Assembly (NCBI RefSeq): GCF_000499845.2
Contig: NC_023755.2
Location: 1,261,732 to 1,325,731 of the forward strand
Reading direction: 5' to 3'
DNA from: Phaseolus vulgaris
Taxonomy: Eukaryota; Streptophyta; Magnoliopsida; Fabales; Fabaceae
DNA length: 64,000 nt
Position numbers and translations under genes: made by a program. Of the stretch, positions 59,948-64,000 are shown one piece after another. Each line of letters opens with the position of its first letter. Position 1 is the first letter of the stretch. The notes beneath the pieces are model-generated. The model was not told the DNA's origin. It searched no databases and saw only the letters and a list, made by a program, of their open reading frames with translations.

Positions 59948-60275
59948 AAAATAAATTTATTGTGTTAAGATAAAAAAATATAATTATTCATTGTATTAAC
60001 TAAATTAAATATTATTTTAAAAACTAAAAAAATATTGGTATCCAAAGTATTTTCTATTATTAATAAAAATTTATAAAATAATTTTTTAATTGGTATCTAA
60101 TCATTATCTACCAAAGTTTAGTTATTAATATTTTAAATTTTAAATTAATAAAATTAGTCTTTATTAATAGTTTTTTTAATTTATGAAATGATCTCTAATT
60201 TAATCAATATAATAATTAATTAATTAATTTGGTTTCTAAAATTAATTTTTATTTAATAATTTTATTGTTGTGTTG
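59948..60275. mobile_element. Decayed CACTA-like MITE
   Basis: Arm blocks (ATTGTATTAACTAAATTAAA, ATTGGTATCTAAT) are present, with a right end TTTTATTGTTGTG. The left terminus is not clear. Confidence 0.5.
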
Positions 60276-60467
60276 AAATTAAAAGCTCACTTCAAAAGGT
60301 ATTATAATGTATATTACATTTTTTTAATCACTTTGTTGTATATATTTCTCTAAAAAAAATTCTTTATTTTTTTTTAAGAAAGCTCAACTTTTAATTTAAC
60401 TATCACATTTTTATTTCCTCATCACCTTAAGAGTGATTTTTTTATCAATAAATAAATAAATAAAATA

Positions 60468-60500
60468 AATTTGTGAAAGTGATTGAATAGATAGAGGTAT
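60468..60500 (-). pseudogene. Truncated zinc-finger gene start
   Basis: About ten codons matching the N-terminus of the gene at 61965-62900, with ATG changed to ATA and no continuation. Confidence 0.65.
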
Positions 60501-60636
60501 GACTATGGTTGTTTAATAGATAGAGGTATGACTATGGTTGTTTATTTAAACACGAGTTAATAGAAATATGTTTAAGGAATAAGATCTCATGTCTTTTGCA
60601 ATTATTATTTAGCCTAAAGGTGTAAAAGAGTTTGAA

Positions 60637-61076
60637 CACTACGAGAAAATAATCAAATTATAGTTAATTTTAAAAATTAAAATAATTAGTTATTATTTTA
60701 CTAAATTAAAGACTATTTTAGAGACTAAAAAAATTATTGGTATTTAAATTAGTTTCTATTATTAATAAAATAGTTTTTAAATTAGTATTTAATAATTAAC
60801 TACCAAGGTTTTACCTACTAATATTTTATATTTTAAATTAGTCTTTAAAACACTAATTGAGACCAATTTAGAATCTAATATATTAGTAGTTAAAACTGAA
60901 GTAGCTAATTTAGATATCAATTTAGAAACAATTTTATAAATTTTTATTAATAATAGAAACCATTTTAGATACAGATAATTTTGTAATCTCTAAAATAGTA
61001 TATAGTTTAGTTAATATGGTGACTAATTATTTTTTGTCTCTAATTTTGGTTGTTATTTAATGAATTTATTGTAGTA
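60637..61076. mobile_element. CACTA-like MITE in the duplicated promoter
   Basis: 440 bp, left end CACTACGAGAAAATAATCAA, right end TTTATTGTAGTA. It is flanked by GAA at 60634-60636 and 61077-61079. The paralogous segment near 63010-63025 reads GAGTTTGAAGAGGTTTGAAC without the insert, an independent proof of the boundaries. Confidence 0.88.
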
Positions 61077-61964
61077 GAAGGGTATGAACAAATTTTAGAC
61101 TAATTTGTGAATGATCATTGCACATACAAAAATTCCTAAATTGATTTTAACTGTAATTTGCAATGTGTTTTATTTACTCAAGTAGTTTAAATCAGTCTAT
61201 AATTGACAAGTGGTTAATTGTTTAAATAGCTTCTAGGTAGTTCAAATTTTAATCTAACCAAATTGAAAATTACTTGTTAAAGTAAAATTAATTAGGGAAG
61301 TTTGTATACAGAAAGATCAATATATGGAAGAATTTTTGGGATATAATTTTTGGCTTAATGATGTTAATTACATAGTCTATTAATTAAATGTTCAAATCTT
61401 TTCAGGACAAAGAATGTGGTTATTAATCAAATAATATACCATTTCAACTTCTATTTAGTTCAAATTTGATGTAAAAGCATAACCTTTGAAATTACTTGTT
61501 GAATTAAAATTACTTGGACATTCAAAAGCTTCTTTGGTGAAGAAATTAATTCTGTGATGTAATTTTAGCTTCAATAATGCTTGATATTGTCATAAACAAA
61601 ATCCCTTGATTTCCTAACAAGTTTAAATATTTTTTAACCCTTAATTTACATAATTTTGAGGATCACCTATTAAGCCATATATTAAACTGGTAAATAACAT
61701 ATTATAATACTAATTTTCATGCATCTTTTCGTTTTAGTTTTAATTAAATCATAAATTAATGTTCATAATGGAAAATCATAAACTCATAATGAATGAGCAA
61801 ATAAACTCATATACCACACCACCCATCTACAATTTAAAAAAATATCCGAGAATGTTTGTTTTTGAAATACAATTTGACATTAAAATATCACACTGTTGGG
61901 ATAATTAAAATAAGAGAGTGATCTCCCATCAAACAACAACATTGATAATTACTCATATCAAAAA

Positions 61965-62900
61965 CTAAAGTTTAAGTGATAAATCAATTTCATCAGAAGA
62001 AGTGGAATCCGAGATTTCTTCCTTTTTGGAGTGATCACCATTATCCTCTATATTCAATGGAGTCAAATTTGATCTGGTAGTAATATTTGTAGAAGATTCT
62101 CCAAGAAATGGAATATTGTTTCTAGTAGTACCATGATCATTTTGTTTCCTCAAAATTGTGTCATTTCCCATAATCCTAATTCCGGTATTTTCCCGTAAAC
62201 CAAGAGAAGAAGAGTTTATCATCTCTTGTCTTGACAATGCTTGACCAAACCTCAAACCTAGTGAGGATGAAGGATACATAGGCTTGTGAATCATGGAATC
62301 CATCCGAACCCCAAGTGCCCTATTATAAGATCCATACAAGGAGTGTGTGGGATAAGGATAATAGAGAATATGAGGGTTCCCAAAAGTACCACCATCAATT
62401 CCTTGACGACGCTTTGCAAGAGCTCTTTCTTGTTTATGGGCATTTTGGTGTCCTCCCAGTGCCTGTGAAGAAGAAAACTCTTTCTGACAAAAATTGCAAG
62501 AAAAAGTCTTAGCCTCTGATGATTTCTCTTCTTTGTTGTTCTCATCTCTCCCTTGAGTGTGATTTGTCCTAGAAGATGAACCCGTGATATTTATTGGATT
62601 GAAAAAATCTAATTCCACTTTTGACCCACAAATTGATTGATCATTGGAAAACTTAGCAAAATCTAACACCATTTGAGGTTTGGAATTAGAAACCTGACCT
62701 TCTTCAAATTTGATACCCTTCTCCATCGTTGTTGTCACCTCGTCCTTCTTCCCTTCTTCTTTATGGCAAATATTTTGTGAGGTGCTAGAGGCTTCAGAGG
62801 AATAATCTTCCAAATTATGCGAGGATGCCATGAGATCAATTGAAGGGAAAAAAGATTCACTCTTTTGAATTTGTGGAAGTGATTGAATAGACAAAGGCAT
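61965..62900 (-). CDS. Single C2H2 zinc-finger protein with EAR motif
   Basis: Intronless, 311 aa from the ATG at 62900 (MPLSIQSLPQ); a second possible start is the ATG at 62831 (MASSHNLEDY). The upstream ATG is preferred because its codons are conserved in the duplicated segment. One plant-type zinc finger (FSCNFCQKEFSSSQALGGHQ, then NAHKQERALAKRRQ) carries the QALGGH DNA-contact helix. The C-terminus ends IDLSLKL, an EAR (LxLxL) repression motif that recruits TOPLESS-type corepressors. The rest is Ser/Asn-rich and probably disordered. The layout matches the ZFP1/3/4/7-like group of small nuclear repressors in trichome, hormone or floral development; the exact orthologue is not resolved. Confidence 0.94.
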   Translation of the reverse strand: MPLSIQSLPQIQKSESFFPSIDLMASSHNLEDYSSEASSTSQNICHKEEGKKDEVTTTMEKGIKFEEGQVSNSKPQMVLDFAKFSNDQSICGSKVELDFFNPINITGSSSRTNHTQGRDENNKEEKSSEAKTFSCNFCQKEFSSSQALGGHQNAHKQERALAKRRQGIDGGTFGNPHILYYPYPTHSLYGSYNRALGVRMDSMIHKPMYPSSSLGLRFGQALSRQEMINSSSLGLRENTGIRIMGNDTILRKQNDHGTTRNNIPFLGESSTNITTRSNLTPLNIEDNGDHSKKEEISDSTSSDEIDLSLKL

Positions 62901-63715
62901 GACTATGGTTATTTATTTAAACATATGAGTTAATGCAAATATCTTTAATGAATAAGGAATGAGATATCATGTCTTTTGCAGTTATTATTTAGCATACAAC
63001 TATAAGAAGAGTTTGAAGAGGTTTGAACAAGTTTTTGACTTATTTTTAGCATGATCTTTGCACATAAAAGAAATTCCTAAATGGATTTTAACTGCACCTT
63101 ATATGTGTTATTTACTCAAGTAGTTTAAATCAGTTTATAATTGACATGTGGTTAATTGTTTGAATGGCTTCTAGGTAGTTCAAATTTGAAGTCAAACTAA
63201 TTGCAAATTACTTGTTACTTAGAAAATTTCTATATAGAAAGATCAATATATGGAAGAAATTTTGGGATATAATTTTGGCTTAATGATTTTAATTGCAAGT
63301 CTATTATGGTGAATAATTACTTAAATAATTCAAATCTTTTCAAGACAAAGAATGTGGCTAACTCAAATAATATACCATCACTACTTCTATGTAGTTCAAA
63401 TATGATGTTAAAGCAAAATTGGAAACTTTAAAATTACTTGTTGAATTAAAATTACTTGTGAGAAATTAAAGGAAGTAATTTTGTGATGTAATTTTAGCTT
63501 CATTAATGCTTGATATTGTCATAAACAAAATCCCTTGATTTCCTAACCAGTTTAAATATTTCAAATATTTTTTAACTCCTAATTTACATAATTTTAAATG
63601 ATTACCTAATTAGCCATATATTAAACTGGTAATTAACATATTACAATACTAATTTTCTAATAAAGATGCATATTTTTGTTTTAGTTTCAATTAAACCACG
63701 AATTCATAAATATTC
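62868..63715 (-). repeat. Zinc-finger gene 5' region, functional copy
   Basis: Promoter and leader of the zinc-finger gene, duplicated at 60468-61765. No insertion is present here. Confidence 0.75.
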
Positions 63716-64000
63716 TAATAATGACTTAGGTTTTAGTTTCAAAGACTTTTTTTTAACAAAATTGATTTTTCATTAAGGACTTATTAACAAAATTTCAAAT
63801 GGTCCTAATTTCTAAATTTTTTTCTGATGATTCACATAATTTCCTATTTTAATTACAATAATATTCTTGTCATTGTTGATTTTCAATGAAGAACTTATGA
63901 CACACAAAACTTAGTGGCTCTCTAATTTGTAAATAATCAACATTTTTTTTTTAAAAATTTCAATAACATTGTTGACATATTTGTGGAAGTTTTACTTTTT
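63716..64000. other. AT-rich flank
   Basis: AT-rich sequence at the window edge. No gene is seen. Confidence 0.5.

Larger units (their letters stand above)
55754..60467. other. Gene-free AT-rich interval
   Basis: Starts with the MED15-like promoter, then very AT-rich DNA. It contains decayed foldback-MITE copies (57930-58275, 59948-60275), an inverted repeat (57318-57478), a short duplication near 57506-57632 and an (AT)n run near 58797. Open frames such as 57164-57481 have low-complexity Phe/Leu/Ile translations and are not credible genes. Confidence 0.6.
60468..61765 (-). repeat. Duplicated 5' region of the zinc-finger gene
   Basis: This segment matches 62868-63715 along its length (for example CTCATGTCTTTTGCAATTAT, TTTACTCAAGTAGTTTAAAT, ATCCCTTGATTTCCTAAC), apart from a 440-bp MITE insertion. 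The minus-strand codons 60500-60468 read PLSIQSL-QI as in the gene, but the start is ATA and the frame is lost after about ten codons. So a tandem gene copy has lost its coding body. A 29-bp internal duplication lies at 60486-60543. Confidence 0.8.

Overview
This is a plant nuclear window. It has spliced genes with GT-AG introns, very AT-rich intergenic DNA, a histone gene with the plant octamer/hexamer promoter element, DYW-type PPR proteins, DUF26 receptor kinases, a plant Ty3/gypsy element of Tat type and many miniature transposons. The gene content and repeat types suggest a legume, probably a bean/cowpea relative (Phaseoleae). That assignment is inference from sequence style; no database was searched.

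Layout. 0-2 kb: an in-frame 45-bp minisatellite, then histone H2B (minus). 2.9-5.1 kb: a five-exon AIG1/IAN GTPase (minus) with foldback MITEs in two introns. 6.8-13.1 kb: a complete-ended but gag-less Tat-type LTR retrotransposon with 470-bp LTRs (4 differences), a TATAT target duplication, stop-broken pol, a 55-bp tandem array and an antisense ORF remnant. 15.3-19.9 kb and 28.1-31.7 kb: two cysteine-rich receptor-like kinases (plus) flanking a pro-pectin methylesterase (22.1-24.2 kb, minus). 33.4-40.0 kb: two intact tandem DYW PPR genes (minus) related to CRR22. 40.6-42.5 kb: a UBA-domain protein (minus). 46.3-46.6 kb: a gag remnant. 47.2-55.8 kb: an 11-exon gene (minus), pieced together here by splice phase, that encodes a compact MED15-like Mediator subunit of 589 aa. 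56-62 kb: gene-free AT-rich DNA. 62.0-62.9 kb: a single C2H2 zinc-finger repressor with an EAR motif (minus). Its promoter and first codons exist again at 60.5-61.8 kb.

A theme of the window is one family of about 330-460 bp foldback MITEs with CACTACAAGAAAAT-like ends and 3-bp target duplications. I count about 17 copies or fragments, several in introns. Other small elements are a MULE-type MITE with a 9-bp duplication, TRIM-like LTR pieces in introns, and copia and gypsy remnants.

The best leads are (1) the compact MED15-like gene; (2) an extra intron in the first receptor kinase that looks created by a target-site-duplicating insertion supplying both splice sites; (3) the Tat element's tandem array plus antisense ORF; and (4) the zinc-finger duplication, which provides a natural empty site for one MITE. 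The protein-coding genes look like ordinary housekeeping, signalling and cell-wall genes. I see no operon-like or pathway cluster.
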